Assembly: GCA_965261195.1 (NCBI GenBank)
Contig: OZ253455.1
Span: forward strand, 3,472,001-3,536,000
Source of the DNA: Bin87 sp965261195
Lineage (GTDB): Bacteria; Chloroflexota; Dehalococcoidia; Lucifugimonadales; UBA3495
Direction: 5' to 3'
Length of the DNA stretch: 64,000 bases
Part shown: piece after piece, positions 1 to 9,005 of the stretch
How positions within the stretch are numbered: position 1 is the first letter of the stretch
Layout: every line of letters begins with the position of its first letter
Notes under the pieces: generated by a model
What the model was told of the DNA's origin: nothing
Databases searched by the model: none
The model's input: only the letters and a program-made list of their open reading frames with translations
Translations under genes and position numbers: made by a program

Positions 1-1122
1 TAGCCCGCCGCCTGCCCGCCGCCTTGGGCGCCGTCCCCGACCCACGCTCGCCCCAGGGCAAGCGACATCCGTTGCCCGCCATCCTGACCTTGGCCGTCTG
101 CGCCATGCTCTCCGGCGCCCGCAGCCTTTACGCCATCTGCCAGTGGGGGCGCCAACAGGACCCGGACGCAGTGTCAGCCCTGGGCTTCACTCGACCCACG
201 ACCCCGGCGGTGAGCACGTTGCACGCCGTGTTCTGCCAGTTGGACACCGACGCCTTTGAGGCGGCGCTGGCCCAGTGGACCCGGCAGTGGCTGGCCGCCA
301 CTGGGGAAAGGGTGGCCATTGCGGTGGACGGCAAGGCGCTGCGCGGGATACACGGGGAGGAACTGCCCGGCGTGCGGCTGGTGGCGGGTTATGCCCATGG
401 CGTCGGCCTGGTAGCGGGGCAAAAGGGGGGTAGGGCCAGGTCAGGGGAGCTGACGGCGGCCCGGGAGTTGACGGCAACGCTGCTGCCGGTGGCGGGCAAT
501 CTGGTGACCGGGGACGCGCTGTACTGCCAGCGGGATTATTGCCAGCAGATCAGGGACGCCGGCGGCGACTACCTGGTCATCGTGAAGCGGAACCAGCGGG
601 AACTTTACGACGACATCGCGCTGGCCTTCGCCGCGCCGGTGCGGGGCGGACAGTACCGGAAGGCGCGGACCCGGAACCGGCATGGCGACCGCTGGGAAAT
701 CCGTGAATTGTCAGCTACCGACGCGCTCAACGACTACCTGGACTGGCCCGACGTGGGGCAGGTGTGCCGCATCACGCGACGCGCCTTGGGCCGGGGCCAG
801 ACCGCCACTGAGTCGCGCTACGCCATCACCAGTCTGGACGGAAAGGTGGGGCCAAAGGCGATGCTCAGACATATACGGGGGCATTGGGAAATTGAGAACC
901 GTCTGCACTACGTGCGGGATGTAACCCTGGGGGAAGACGCCAGTAGGGTACGGAAAGGGGCCGCGCCCCAGGTGATGGCGATAGTGCGCAACATCGTGGT
1001 GAGCGTGCTGCGTCATGCCGGGGAAAGCAACATCGCGGCGGCCTTGCGGCGCATCGGCTGGACCACAGGACAATCCCTGCGCATCCTCGGCCTAGACAAC
1101 CCTTGAAAACCGAAAGACCCTG
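1..1122 (+). mobile_element. ISAs1-family insertion sequence, right-hand part (left end outside window)
   Basis: The element is defined by its ISAs1-type transposase. Sixteen bases after the stop codon lies a sequence ending in gaaagaccctg at 1122. Its reverse complement begins CAGGGTCTTTCGG, which fits the CAGG-type terminal inverted repeat usual in this family. The left end lies outside the window, so neither the inverted repeat nor a target duplication can be confirmed. Confidence 0.65.
3..1106 (+). CDS. ISAs1-family DDE transposase, 5' end cut by window edge
   Basis: This is the transposase of the ISAs1 family (H-repeat associated type), which cuts and inserts its own element. The frame is open back to the window edge; a TTG at 24 could start it, but the motif VPDPRSPQGKRHPLPAIL there normally lies some residues inside the protein, so the true start is probably upstream. 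The DDE triad can be read as AVDGKALRG (first Asp), TGDALYCQ (second Asp) and HWEIENRLHYVRD (Glu). The C-terminal part ends with the usual NIVVSVLRHAG helix. About 367 residues are visible, close to the family length, and no internal stop is present, so it may be functional. Confidence 0.9.
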   Translation, partial: ARRLPAALGAVPDPRSPQGKRHPLPAILTLAVCAMLSGARSLYAICQWGRQQDPDAVSALGFTRPTTPAVSTLHAVFCQLDTDAFEAALAQWTRQWLAATGERVAIAVDGKALRGIHGEELPGVRLVAGYAHGVGLVAGQKGGRARSGELTAARELTATLLPVAGNLVTGDALYCQRDYCQQIRDAGGDYLVIVKRNQRELYDDIALAFAAPVRGGQYRKARTRNRHGDRWEIRELSATDALNDYLDWPDVGQVCRITRRALGRGQTATESRYAITSLDGKVGPKAMLRHIRGHWEIENRLHYVRDVTLGEDASRVRKGAAPQVMAIVRNIVVSVLRHAGESNIAAALRRIGWTTGQSLRILGLDNP

Positions 1123-1161
1123 CAAATGTTGCGGCCTGCATTGCATTATCCATTGCGTTGA

Positions 1162-1167
1162 TATAAT
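1162..1167 (+). promoter_or_regulatory. Candidate -10 box upstream of the LysR gene
   Basis: A TATAAT hexamer sits in an AT-rich island (gatataatatatc, itself nearly palindromic) 62 bases before the regulator start. A weak -35 candidate TTGCAT lies 15 bases upstream at 1141. The palindrome could also be an autoregulatory site of the LysR protein. By-eye call. Confidence 0.4.
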
Positions 1168-1229
1168 ATATCGGAAACCAAGCGGCAATATGTCGCTGGC
1201 GAGCCGTTGCCCTCGAAGGTGGACTACCA

Positions 1230-2189
1230 ATGGAACTACGCGAAATTATCAGTTTTTACCACGTAGCCCGCCTGCGTAGCGTATCGAAGGCGGCGCGGAA
1301 GCTGGAACTGGGTCAGCCCACGGTTACAACTCACCTCAGGAAGCTGGAGGGGGAGTTCGGAATCATCCTCTTTGACCGCATCAAGCGTCCGATACAGTTA
1401 ACCTCGGAAGGCACGCTGTTCTACGAGCTGGTAACACCCATCGTGGAGTCCATCGACACTCTGAAGACGCAGATGGATTACACGGAAGGCCGGGGTTCTT
1501 TCGTGGTCGGCGCCTACCCGGACATCGTGTCCTATCATCTGCCCAGGCCGATTCGACGTTTCCGTAACCGATTCCCGGATGTGAAAATGCGTCTGGTCGC
1601 CCGGTCTTACGCTCACCTGATTCAACTAGTGAAGTCGGGAGAGGTGGATCTGGCGTTGTGTTCCGCACCCCCAGCCGACGATGCGTCCCTGGAATTCGCG
1701 GAACTCTTTGACTATAACGTGGTGCTCATCACCGCGCCGAAGCACGAGTTGTTGCAACTGGAGCAGGTCACGATTGAAGATATGGCGGCGTGGCCGCTCA
1801 TCCTCAACAGCCCTGAGAGCATGAGCCGGCGACGCGTGGAACAAAAACTGCGTGAGACGGGCGTTGCCTACGACGTGGTGCTCGAGATGGATAACACCGA
1901 GATGATCAAACGGTACGTAGCCATTGGTATGGGAATCGCCATTGTCAGTGATTTCACGCTGCACCCCGAAGATCATGACCGGCTGGCCGTGGTGAGACTG
2001 GACCACCTGTTTCCGGCGGCGAACATGGGGATTTGCACGTTGCGAGGGAAGTTCCACGGGCGGGGTGTGCGCAACTTCATCGACACCCTCTCAGAAAGCC
2101 TGTCCGGTTTCCACGCGGACCTTTGGGACTGGGATGTTGACCACGGGGGAGAGCCGGCGGTCATTGCCATTGCCAGCGGTACGCAATAA
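1230..2189 (+). CDS. LysR-family transcriptional regulator
   Basis: A 319-residue LysR-type regulator of normal family length. Residues 1-60 form the winged helix-turn-helix (AARKLELGQPTVTTHLRKLE); the remainder is the periplasmic-binding-protein-like effector domain. The start ATG follows the GC-rich stretch tcgaaggtggactacca, with GGTGG as a possible ribosome site. The target genes are unknown. The nearest downstream gene is convergent (an HpcH/HpaI aldolase), so the usual divergent LysR-target arrangement is absent, and the gene just upstream is an IS transposase. The family call is firm; the effector and regulon cannot be told from the sequence. Confidence 0.9.
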   Translation: MELREIISFYHVARLRSVSKAARKLELGQPTVTTHLRKLEGEFGIILFDRIKRPIQLTSEGTLFYELVTPIVESIDTLKTQMDYTEGRGSFVVGAYPDIVSYHLPRPIRRFRNRFPDVKMRLVARSYAHLIQLVKSGEVDLALCSAPPADDASLEFAELFDYNVVLITAPKHELLQLEQVTIEDMAAWPLILNSPESMSRRRVEQKLRETGVAYDVVLEMDNTEMIKRYVAIGMGIAIVSDFTLHPEDHDRLAVVRLDHLFPAANMGICTLRGKFHGRGVRNFIDTLSESLSGFHADLWDWDVDHGGEPAVIAIASGTQ

Positions 2190-2198
2190 GTTGATGGC

Positions 2199-2230
2199 GG
2201 CCCGAGGTTAGTTAACTCCGATCCCGGGCC
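2199..2230. terminator. Weak stem-loop between convergent genes
   Basis: GGCCCG at 2199-2204 can pair with CGGGCC at 2225-2230 in the short gap between the convergent LysR and aldolase genes. No clear U-tract follows on either strand, so termination is only a possibility. Confidence 0.3.
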
Positions 2231-2314
2231 TCCCTCTGCATATTGTTCCGGAGGCGTTGGCAGTCAAAAGGGACCGTAGCCCGGAATCTGGCGACCCGCG
2301 GCTCTCTACGCTGG

Positions 2315-3061
2315 TTACGGCAGCCTCCCCAGAAAGTCGGTGCTGCCTCGCGCGACCCAGCCGTTCCACGACGTCATCAGGAACCTGGCGCCCTTTTCCA
2401 CGTAAGACGCTACGTTGTCATCGTTGACGAGGGTTCCGGCGGTGCGGCCGGCGCTGACGATGCGGGCCAGGGCGTCGTCAATCGCGGCCTGAACTTCGGG
2501 ATGGCCCACGTTGCCGATGTGCCCCATGGTTTGAGACAAATCGGTTGGGGCCACGAAGAACACGTCGATGCCATCTACCTTGAGGATTTCATCCAGATTG
2601 TCCAGGGCCGTGACTTCCTCGATCAGGACGACTACCATCGTCTGGTCATTGGCCTGATGGACATAATCGGGCACGCCGAAGGATTGCCGGCCACCGAACA
2701 TACCGCGGTAACCCAGCGGGGCAAACTTCGCCGACCCTACGGCCGCTTCCGCTTCTTCACGCGTGTTGACATGAGGCAGAACCACGCCCATAGAACCCCG
2801 GTCCAGTGTGCGCGTGATGAGCCCGGCGTCATTGGCGTTGCAGCGCGTGATTGACGCCATCCCCCAAAGATCGCACGCTCGCGTCATATCGCCCAGCGTT
2901 TCCCAATCCACCGGCCCGTGTTCACATTCCATCCACACTGAATCGAAACCCAGCGGCCCCAGAAAGTCGATGATTTCGCTGGACATTAAACCGGAGATAC
3001 ACGTCGTCGGTTGTCCCCGTTGTAGCTTATCCTTTACTGGATTTGGTCGTATTGCAGGCAC
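2315..3061 (-). CDS. HpcH/HpaI aldolase / citrate lyase family protein
   Basis: A 248-residue class II (metal-dependent) aldolase of the HpcH/HpaI family, which makes or cleaves C-C bonds between pyruvate-type donors and aldehydes. Visible family signatures are the catalytic-His segment SVWMECEHGPVDWE near residue 45, the metal-ligand Glu region VVVLIEEVTALDN near 145, and the Asp region DVFFVAPTDLSQTMG near 170. A second, divergent paralogue lies at 24784-25569. It is transcribed toward the LysR gene and separated by 149 bases from the cobalamin series. The natural substrate cannot be deduced; HpaI-like 4-hydroxy-2-oxo acid cleavage is one possibility. Confidence 0.85.
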   Translation of the reverse strand: MPAIRPNPVKDKLQRGQPTTCISGLMSSEIIDFLGPLGFDSVWMECEHGPVDWETLGDMTRACDLWGMASITRCNANDAGLITRTLDRGSMGVVLPHVNTREEAEAAVGSAKFAPLGYRGMFGGRQSFGVPDYVHQANDQTMVVVLIEEVTALDNLDEILKVDGIDVFFVAPTDLSQTMGHIGNVGHPEVQAAIDDALARIVSAGRTAGTLVNDDNVASYVEKGARFLMTSWNGWVARGSTDFLGRLP

Positions 3062-3210
3062 GGCAGTCCTCCTAGTATTTGATGTGTCGGCAGTATACCA
3101 GCCAGTGACGCGGTGGCAGTGGCGACCGCCTGATCGGGTTCATTTCGCGGGAGAAGATGGGAGGGACGATGTTCTGGAGTTGCGGTCTGGCGACGCATCG
3201 GCCGGGTGAG

Positions 3211-3975
3211 TCAACGCTGCTGTTTGACCTCGTAGCCGCGCGGCGTAACCATGCGCCCTTCGTGGACGTAGGTGTTGGAGTTGCCGATTACTACGGTGGT
3301 GAACATATCCACGCCCAAGTTAGCGCCGTCCAGTCCACCCAGGTCGGCCAGGGATACCGCCTGCTCGGGGCGGTAGGCGTGTCGCACGATGCCCACCGGG
3401 GTGGAGGCTGGGCGGTGGTTGAGGAAAATATTTCTGGCGTCGTCGAGCTGATGGGTGCGTCGTCGGCTGCGCGGATTGTAGAGGACGGCTACGAAATCGC
3501 CGGCCGCGGCTGCCTCCAGGCGACGTAGGATTTGCTCCCACGGTGTCAGCAGGTCACTGAGGCTGATGGCACAAAAATCCTGCATCAACGGCGAGCCCAG
3601 CAAAGCGGCGGCGGATTGCAAGGCGGACACTCCAGGAACCGTCTCCACCGCCGGGTCGTTTCCGTTCCAACCGCGGTCCGTCAATACCCGGTACACCGGC
3701 CCGGCCATGCCGTAGATGCCGGCATCGCCGGACGAAACGACTGCCACGGTGCGCCCTGAATAGGCGATATCCACTGCCAACGCGGCGCGTTCCAGTTCCT
3801 GGCCCAATTCCATCGAGTGCAAAACTTGGTCCGTTGCAAACCCGGCAACCTGGTCGATGTAGAATCGATAACCTACGAGTTCGTCGCTATCAGCGATGGC
3901 TGCTAGCGCCGCCGGCGTCAGGTGCCCCTGGTCTCCTGGGCCCAGCCCCACCAGATACAGCTTTCCCACGCTCAT
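3211..3975 (-). CDS. cbiH: Precorrin-3B C17-methyltransferase
   Basis: This 254-residue enzyme transfers a methyl group from S-adenosylmethionine to C17 of the corrin precursor and drives ring contraction (CbiH/CobJ). The N-terminus KLYLVGLGPGDQGHLTPAA is the standard tetrapyrrole methylase start, followed by VAVVSSGDAGIYGMAG and VPGVSALQSAAALLG, both typical of the family. It is the last gene of the minus-strand cobalamin series. Its ATG overlaps the cbiG stop codon (TAATG), so the two are translationally coupled. Length is normal for the stand-alone form. Confidence 0.93.
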   Translation of the reverse strand: MSVGKLYLVGLGPGDQGHLTPAALAAIADSDELVGYRFYIDQVAGFATDQVLHSMELGQELERAALAVDIAYSGRTVAVVSSGDAGIYGMAGPVYRVLTDRGWNGNDPAVETVPGVSALQSAAALLGSPLMQDFCAISLSDLLTPWEQILRRLEAAAAGDFVAVLYNPRSRRRTHQLDDARNIFLNHRPASTPVGIVRHAYRPEQAVSLADLGGLDGANLGVDMFTTVVIGNSNTYVHEGRMVTPRGYEVKQQR

Positions 3976-5135
3976 TAATTGCTCCCTTGTGGTGGGGCGA
4001 TACGTGCTATGGCAACCGTCGCCCGGTCTGATTTGGTGCGCGAGACTACCAGTCCGCTGGCGCCGGCCGCCAGCATGGCCGCCGGTTCGGACACGCCGAA
4101 CACTCCCAACAAATCTTGTGCCGCCGACGGCGTGGCGGTTTTCAAGCGACTGCCGGCCGTGGCTGCGACGGGTTGGCGTTCTGCCACGGCGTTCAGCTCA
4201 GCAGCGGTGTACGCGTGCAGTGGAATGCCCAGCTGTTCGGCTAGTGCGACCAGGCCGCTCTCGTTGGCTTTGATGTCCGCAGTCGCCAGCGCGGCGAGAC
4301 AATTTATCGACAAATTGTGGGTTGCCAGCGTGGTTTCGAGCAGTTCTTTCAAGTGTCGTTCATCGACGCCCCGTCGGCAACCGACGCCGGCCACCAGTGT
4401 GGGTGGACGGTAAATCACCACGGTCGGGTCGGAGGCGGATAAACCGTGCGGAAAGGGTTCTAGTCGATCGGAGACCACCAATATTGCACGAAATTGTCCG
4501 CCGAACGCATCGTTCACGTTGGCCACGGCAACGACACCGTCTGATGGTGGAACGTCACCGGGCCAGCGCGCACCGGTTTCGGGGTCGAGCCACAAGGCAA
4601 CCGGGCCGCCATTCACGACCGCCGCTGCCGCACGGGTCAAGTCCGTTGAGGTTGCTTCGATTTGCCACCCCGAACCGCGTCCCACCATGTCGACGGCGGT
4701 TACGTCCAGCGCGTCGGATGCCGACGTGATGACAGGTTGGGCCCCAATGGCGGCGGCTATTTCGTGGGCCAGGGCGTCGGCCCCGCCGTGGTGCCCTGAT
4801 AGCAGGCTGATAGCGTAGCGTCCCGCGTCGTCCACGCACACCACCGCAGCGTCCCGCCGTTTGTCGGCCAACACGGGCGCCAACAGTCGCACCGTGGCGC
4901 CCACCGGCAGAAATACCACCAAGCGCCGGTAGCCGGTGAACAAACGCTGCAACACCGGACGCAGGGGCAGGTCGTACAGCCTGAGGCCCGGCGTTTCGGC
5001 CAATTCCCCACCGGCAATTTTGCGTTCCAGGTAAAGCTCGGAATCTGAGATAGACGCCGTCAAGTCCACGGCCAGCGCAGCGCCGGGGCGTGAAACCGCG
5101 ACGATGGCAGTTTTGTCAGCAGGGACTTCAGGCAT
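3975..5135 (-). CDS. cbiG: Cobalt-precorrin-5A hydrolase
   Basis: CbiG opens the lactone ring of cobalt-precorrin-5A and releases the C2 fragment as acetaldehyde, in the anaerobic corrin pathway. The 386-residue product has the central motif HHGGADALAHEIA of the CbiG N-terminal/middle region and the C-terminal domain signature LVAGVGCRRGVDERHL followed by ATADIKANESGLVALAEQLG. Presence of cbiG together with cbiD and cbiX marks the early-cobalt-insertion (anaerobic-type) route. It lies 12 bases after cbiF and overlaps the cbiH start. Confidence 0.93.
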   Translation of the reverse strand: MPEVPADKTAIVAVSRPGAALAVDLTASISDSELYLERKIAGGELAETPGLRLYDLPLRPVLQRLFTGYRRLVVFLPVGATVRLLAPVLADKRRDAAVVCVDDAGRYAISLLSGHHGGADALAHEIAAAIGAQPVITSASDALDVTAVDMVGRGSGWQIEATSTDLTRAAAAVVNGGPVALWLDPETGARWPGDVPPSDGVVAVANVNDAFGGQFRAILVVSDRLEPFPHGLSASDPTVVIYRPPTLVAGVGCRRGVDERHLKELLETTLATHNLSINCLAALATADIKANESGLVALAEQLGIPLHAYTAAELNAVAERQPVAATAGSRLKTATPSAAQDLLGVFGVSEPAAMLAAGASGLVVSRTKSDRATVAIARIAPPQGSN

Positions 5136-5147
5136 CAGCCGGCCCGA

Positions 5148-6044
5148 CTATGCGTCGCCGTCGCCGGCTGCGGGTGCGACGGCTTCCGGTTGAATCTCAT
5201 AGCCTCCGGCGGCGTACAGGTCGGCGCGGTCGGCTTCCGCGTGGTCGCCGTGACCGGCCCGGCGATACAAATGGGTGTACTCGTCGGAGTAGAGATGTGA
5301 GACGGCGACTTTCTCACCGGAATTGGGGTCGAGCAGGCTGGGGTTCACTGCTTGCCCGACGATGATGAGGGCCTGGAGAGTGATTTTGGCGTCGCGCACT
5401 TTCTGCGCGATGTCTTCGAGCGTCCCCCGAATCACCAACTGTTCCGGCCAGCCGACCCGGTACACCACTGCCACCGGCGTGTCGGCGGGATAGCCGGCTT
5501 CCTGCAGTTGGTTGGCGATGCGGAACATACGGGTCACGCTAAGGAATATCACCAGCGTGCTGCCGTGGCGAGCCAGGTCAACCAGGTCCTCGCCCTCCGG
5601 CATTGCCACCCGCCCCTCGGCGCGCGTCATGATGACGGTTTGGGACACTTCCGGTACCGTCAGCTCGGCCTTCAGCACAGCGGCGGCGGCGAAGGCGGCG
5701 CTGACGCCGGGAATAATCTCGTAGTCAACCTGCTCCGATTCCAGAATCCGCATTTGTTCCAGCGTGGCCCCGTACAACGAAGGGTCCCCGCTCTGGATGC
5801 GCGAAACGGTTTTGCCGTCGGCCACGGCTTGCAGCGTCACCGACATGATTGCATCCAGCGACATATCCTTGCTGCCGTAGATCTGGGCTCCGGCACGGGC
5901 AAAACCGGCAATTTCCTCCGGCACCAGCGAGTCGGCGTAAATTATCACATCGGAGGTTTCAATCAACCGCTTGGCTTTCAGGGTCAGGAGTTCGGGGTCG
6001 CCAGGCCCGGCGCCAATGATATAAACCTTGCCCGCATTCGTCAT
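5148..6044 (-). CDS. cbiF: Precorrin-4 C11-methyltransferase
   Basis: CbiF/CobM methylates C11 of the corrin precursor using S-adenosylmethionine. The 298-residue protein begins GKVYIIGAGPGDPELLTLKA, the family signature, and continues with DVIIYADSLVPEEI, RIQSGDPSLYGATLEQM and IPGVSAAFAAAAVL, all typical of C11 methyltransferases. The C-terminal tail beyond about residue 255, rich in Tyr, His, Asp and Ala, extends past the usual methylase fold and has no recognised motif. It is 30 bases downstream of cbiL in the same operon. Confidence 0.94.
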   Translation of the reverse strand: MTNAGKVYIIGAGPGDPELLTLKAKRLIETSDVIIYADSLVPEEIAGFARAGAQIYGSKDMSLDAIMSVTLQAVADGKTVSRIQSGDPSLYGATLEQMRILESEQVDYEIIPGVSAAFAAAAVLKAELTVPEVSQTVIMTRAEGRVAMPEGEDLVDLARHGSTLVIFLSVTRMFRIANQLQEAGYPADTPVAVVYRVGWPEQLVIRGTLEDIAQKVRDAKITLQALIIVGQAVNPSLLDPNSGEKVAVSHLYSDEYTHLYRRAGHGDHAEADRADLYAAGGYEIQPEAVAPAAGDGDA

Positions 6045-6074
6045 TGGAAATGTCCTCCGCTGTGGTGGGCGTGT

Positions 6075-6815
6075 TCAGCGCCGGATGATTAGTAGGGAGA
6101 AGTAGTCGAGGTCTTCGTCGGTGAGTTCCCGAATGTCGCGCACCACCCGCTCGCGTTCGGTGGTGGCGCGGCGGACGTAGATGGTGCGACCGGCCAGGCC
6201 CAGGCGCTCCAGATTGGCCAACGCATCCAGCAACGTCCGATTGACCTTCATCAGGACAATCGTGTCGTAAAGGGCGATGGCTTCCCGCAGGTCATCAATG
6301 CCGTAAACGGCGGGCAGAATGGCGAGGCGTTGCCCGTGCGTTACCAGCGGAGCCACCGCCGAGGCCGCCGCTGCCATTACCGAGGATACGCCGGGAACGA
6401 CTTCCACGGGCAGATGGGGGAATTCAGCCAGGATGGTTTCCAGCACATAGGCAAATGTGCTGTAGAGCATCGGGTCGCCTTCCGTGATGAACGCCACATC
6501 GCTGCCGGCTTCCAGACGGTTGGCGAGCTCGCGGGCGGCGGCGCGCCAGACTTCTCCCGCGGCATCTTCGTCATTGGTGGGGAACGTGGCGCGTACCACT
6601 TCCTGTTGGTCCTCGTCGATGATGCCTTTGACGATGCTGTAGGCGTAACTTTCGACGCTGACGCCGGCCTGGGGAACCCAGATGACGGGTACGGATTGCA
6701 GCACACGCTGCGCCTTGACGGTCAGGAGTTCCGGATCGCCGGGCCCGACGCCGACACCGTAGAGGCGGCCAACCGGGACGGAACGGGGGGCTGAGCTGGT
6801 CATCGTTGACCCCAA
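6075..6815 (-). CDS. cbiL: Precorrin-2 C20-methyltransferase
   Basis: CbiL/CobI adds the C20 methyl group to (cobalt-)precorrin-2. The 246-residue product has the methylase start GRLYGVGVGPGDPELLTVKA, the segment FITEGDPMLYSTFAYVLE and VPGVSSVMAAAASA that are characteristic of C20 methyltransferases. Its start overlaps the end of cbiT by 16 bases, showing tight operon packing. An alternative start is the second Met at residue 4; the choice does not change the call. Confidence 0.93.
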   Translation of the reverse strand: MGSTMTSSAPRSVPVGRLYGVGVGPGDPELLTVKAQRVLQSVPVIWVPQAGVSVESYAYSIVKGIIDEDQQEVVRATFPTNDEDAAGEVWRAAARELANRLEAGSDVAFITEGDPMLYSTFAYVLETILAEFPHLPVEVVPGVSSVMAAAASAVAPLVTHGQRLAILPAVYGIDDLREAIALYDTIVLMKVNRTLLDALANLERLGLAGRTIYVRRATTERERVVRDIRELTDEDLDYFSLLIIRR

Positions 6816-7432
6816 ACAATAAACACCGGGTTGTATGCCTCCAGTCGCAGGGTTCCGTCGGGCAGTTCGCGGCCTCGCGAAGCCGCCACCATGGTCAATT
6901 CCGGTGATAAGCCGGTTTCGCGCATTGCGCGGTAGGTTGAGTTGGCGCGCTCCATGACGGCGAAGTTGGCGACAACTCTACCGCCGGGAGGCAGACGGCG
7001 GGTAACTGCCTCAAGTATGGCAAGAATATTCGCGCCGCCGCCGCCGATGAAAACCGAATCAGGATCGGGCAGGTCTGACAAAGCCGCTGGCGCTGAACCG
7101 ATGACGACACTGACTCGTCCTGCGCCGTACCGGTCCACATTGGCTTGCAGAAGGTGCGCGCTGGCAGCGTCGCGGTCAATGGCGTAAACATGGCCCTTGC
7201 CAGCGATGTATGCGGCCTCGACAGCCACGGAACCGGTGCCAGCCCCGATGTCCCAGACGATGCTGTCCGGGCGCAACCCAAGGTTGTAGAGGCTAACCGC
7301 GCGCGCTTCTGACTTAGTAATCTGCCCCCGCACCGGGCGGCGTTGGTCGAAAGCGTCATCCGACAACCCGAGCGGTCGAACCTGGTCGATGCTGGGTGGC
7401 GTGGTGTCGTGGATGTTGTCAGTCCTTACCAT
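6800..7432 (-). CDS. cbiT: Cobalt-precorrin-6B C15-methyltransferase (decarboxylating)
   Basis: CbiT methylates C15 and decarboxylates the C12 acetate chain of precorrin-6B. The 210-residue protein has the class I methyltransferase motif IVWDIGAGTGSVAVEAA and the segment SVFIGGGGANILAILEAV, characteristic of CbiT. The usual pre-motif RGQITKSEARAVSLYNLGL is also present. It stands alone here: the partner CbiE (C5-methyltransferase), often fused to or next to CbiT, is not seen in the window. It starts 9 bases after the cbiD stop and overlaps cbiL. Confidence 0.92.
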   Translation of the reverse strand: MVRTDNIHDTTPPSIDQVRPLGLSDDAFDQRRPVRGQITKSEARAVSLYNLGLRPDSIVWDIGAGTGSVAVEAAYIAGKGHVYAIDRDAASAHLLQANVDRYGAGRVSVVIGSAPAALSDLPDPDSVFIGGGGANILAILEAVTRRLPPGGRVVANFAVMERANSTYRAMRETGLSPELTMVAASRGRELPDGTLRLEAYNPVFIVWGQR

Positions 7433-7441
7433 CGGGAGTTG

Positions 7442-8650
7442 CTACGTTGGTTCCCGCAGGGGAATGCCGTCGGCCGATGTGCTGGCTGAACCGAGCAAAT
7501 TTCCTTCGAAATCGAAGCACAGGGCATCCACGATGAGGGCTTCGCCACCTGGGCCCAGGTAGGTATGTGCCTGGTCGCAGACCAACTGGCACATCAGCGG
7601 GAACACATCCATGACGTTGTGCTGCTGGGCCAGTTCCTGAAAATGGCGACCGCTGGCGGCGTTTCGCATTTCTTCTTGCAGGTTTGATGGGGCGCCGCAT
7701 TGTGCCGCCAGGCTGGCCAGGAAATCGGTGTCCACCTGGTTGCCGGCCACGTGGGTTACGAAATAGCCCATCGCCATTTTGGAGAACTTGCCCACCATGC
7801 CGACGTGGGCGACTCTTTTGATGCCTTTGTTCAGGCAGCGTTTCATCGAAGGGCCGGAGAATATGCCGGCTTCGACGTAGGCCATATCCGGCAAATCCAG
7901 CAGGAGTCGCGTGTATTCTTCGCTGCGGGTGCCAGTCGACAGCACGAGGTGATCGAGGCCGTTGGTGGCGGCGACGTCAATCGCCAGATGCACGCTGGCT
8001 CGCCACGCCGCGGTGCTGAAAGGCTGAACGACTCCGGTGCTGCCCAGGATACTGATACCGCCGAGCACGCCCAAGCGGGCGTTGGTAGTTTCCTTGGCGA
8101 TTTCCTCGCCGTTGGGTACGGAAATACGGGTTCGCACCCCGGTGTCCGGCGGCCAACCGCATTCTACCAACCCTTCCGCTACTGCATCTGCCATCATGCG
8201 GCGTGGCACACGGGTTACGGCGGGCTCTCCGACCTCGATACCGGTGCCGGGTCGAGTTACGGTGCCTACGCCCGGCCCGCCGGTAATGTGCAAGCCCTTG
8301 TTGCCGTCGGGCAGCCGCCACACGCCGACGATAATTTCAGCGCCGTGGGTTACGTCAGGGTCGTCCCCGCCGTCTTTGATGACCGAGCACCGGACACCTT
8401 CGGCGGGGTCCATCGGCCAGCTCTGGTGTATGGCGAGGGTGGCGCGCCCGATACCACCGGGCAGAGGCACGGAGACTGCTTCGGGAACGGCGCCGGACAG
8501 CATCAGGATTACCGCAGCCTTGGCGGCGATGGCAGCGGTGGTGCCGGTGGTGTAGCCGGTGCGCATACCGCGCGGGTCGCGTTTGGTCGGACGCGAGTAA
8601 TCGCTTTCCGGCCTGGGTTCGTTGTTGGTTTCTGGTGCTTGCTCGGTCAT
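7442..8650 (-). CDS. cbiD: Cobalt-precorrin-5B C1-methyltransferase
   Basis: CbiD methylates C1 of cobalt-precorrin-5B, a step specific to the anaerobic-type pathway. The 402-residue protein has the family start RTGYTTGTTAAIAAKAA, the central GVSV-like region VTRVPRRMMADAVAEGL, and the CbiD motifs VSVPNGEEIAKETTN-like and GGISILGSTGVVQPFS. It lies 355 bases after cbiX, the largest gap in the cobalamin series, and may therefore have its own promoter there. The N-terminal 25 residues are polar and not conserved in my recollection of the family. Confidence 0.94.
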   Translation of the reverse strand: MTEQAPETNNEPRPESDYSRPTKRDPRGMRTGYTTGTTAAIAAKAAVILMLSGAVPEAVSVPLPGGIGRATLAIHQSWPMDPAEGVRCSVIKDGGDDPDVTHGAEIIVGVWRLPDGNKGLHITGGPGVGTVTRPGTGIEVGEPAVTRVPRRMMADAVAEGLVECGWPPDTGVRTRISVPNGEEIAKETTNARLGVLGGISILGSTGVVQPFSTAAWRASVHLAIDVAATNGLDHLVLSTGTRSEEYTRLLLDLPDMAYVEAGIFSGPSMKRCLNKGIKRVAHVGMVGKFSKMAMGYFVTHVAGNQVDTDFLASLAAQCGAPSNLQEEMRNAASGRHFQELAQQHNVMDVFPLMCQLVCDQAHTYLGPGGEALIVDALCFDFEGNLLGSASTSADGIPLREPT

Positions 8651-9005
8651 GATCCCCGTCGCGGTGCTTGCCGGTTACGCTCGGTCAACGCTGCACAGTG
8701 TATACAATTCTATCCTATCGGATAACGCCTGCAAAATTGGCCGCGGTTTCTGGCAACGTTCCGTATTAGGTGGTTTTTTGCATGGATGGACAGGATAGAC
8801 AGGATTTTCTGATTGGGGCTTTCCTGGATTCCGCCTTACGCCGGAATGACGAGAAAGGAACCCACCTAAAACTGAACGCTACCGCAGTTTCTTTAGTCTA
8901 ACACTGGTGCGCCAATGCCAACCGTTCCCCGTCCCCGTTGACAGGCGCCGGTCAGAGTTCGGTGTATTACTATTGAATCCGGCCCCAAGTCGATACAGGG
9001 AAGCG
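8651..9005. other. Intergenic region between cbiX and cbiD with repeat remnants
   Basis: No gene is visible in this 355-base gap. It holds one copy of the GGATGGACAGGAT repeat (8774-8809) followed by ctggattccgccttacgccggaatgacgag, another degenerate dispersed repeat. I looked for cobalamin-riboswitch landmarks here and saw none. Confidence 0.6.
8774..8809. repeat. Dispersed GGATGGACAGGAT repeat, copy 1
   Basis: ttttttgcatggatggacag continues into a second GACAGGAT unit. This tandem 10-base motif (GGA[T/C]xxACA) recurs at least nine times in intergenic DNA of the window. Confidence 0.7.

Noticed and set aside
8651..9005. Cobalamin riboswitch upstream of cbiD
   Set aside because: No B12-box-like or conserved core sequences could be seen on the minus strand; the gap holds degenerate repeats instead.
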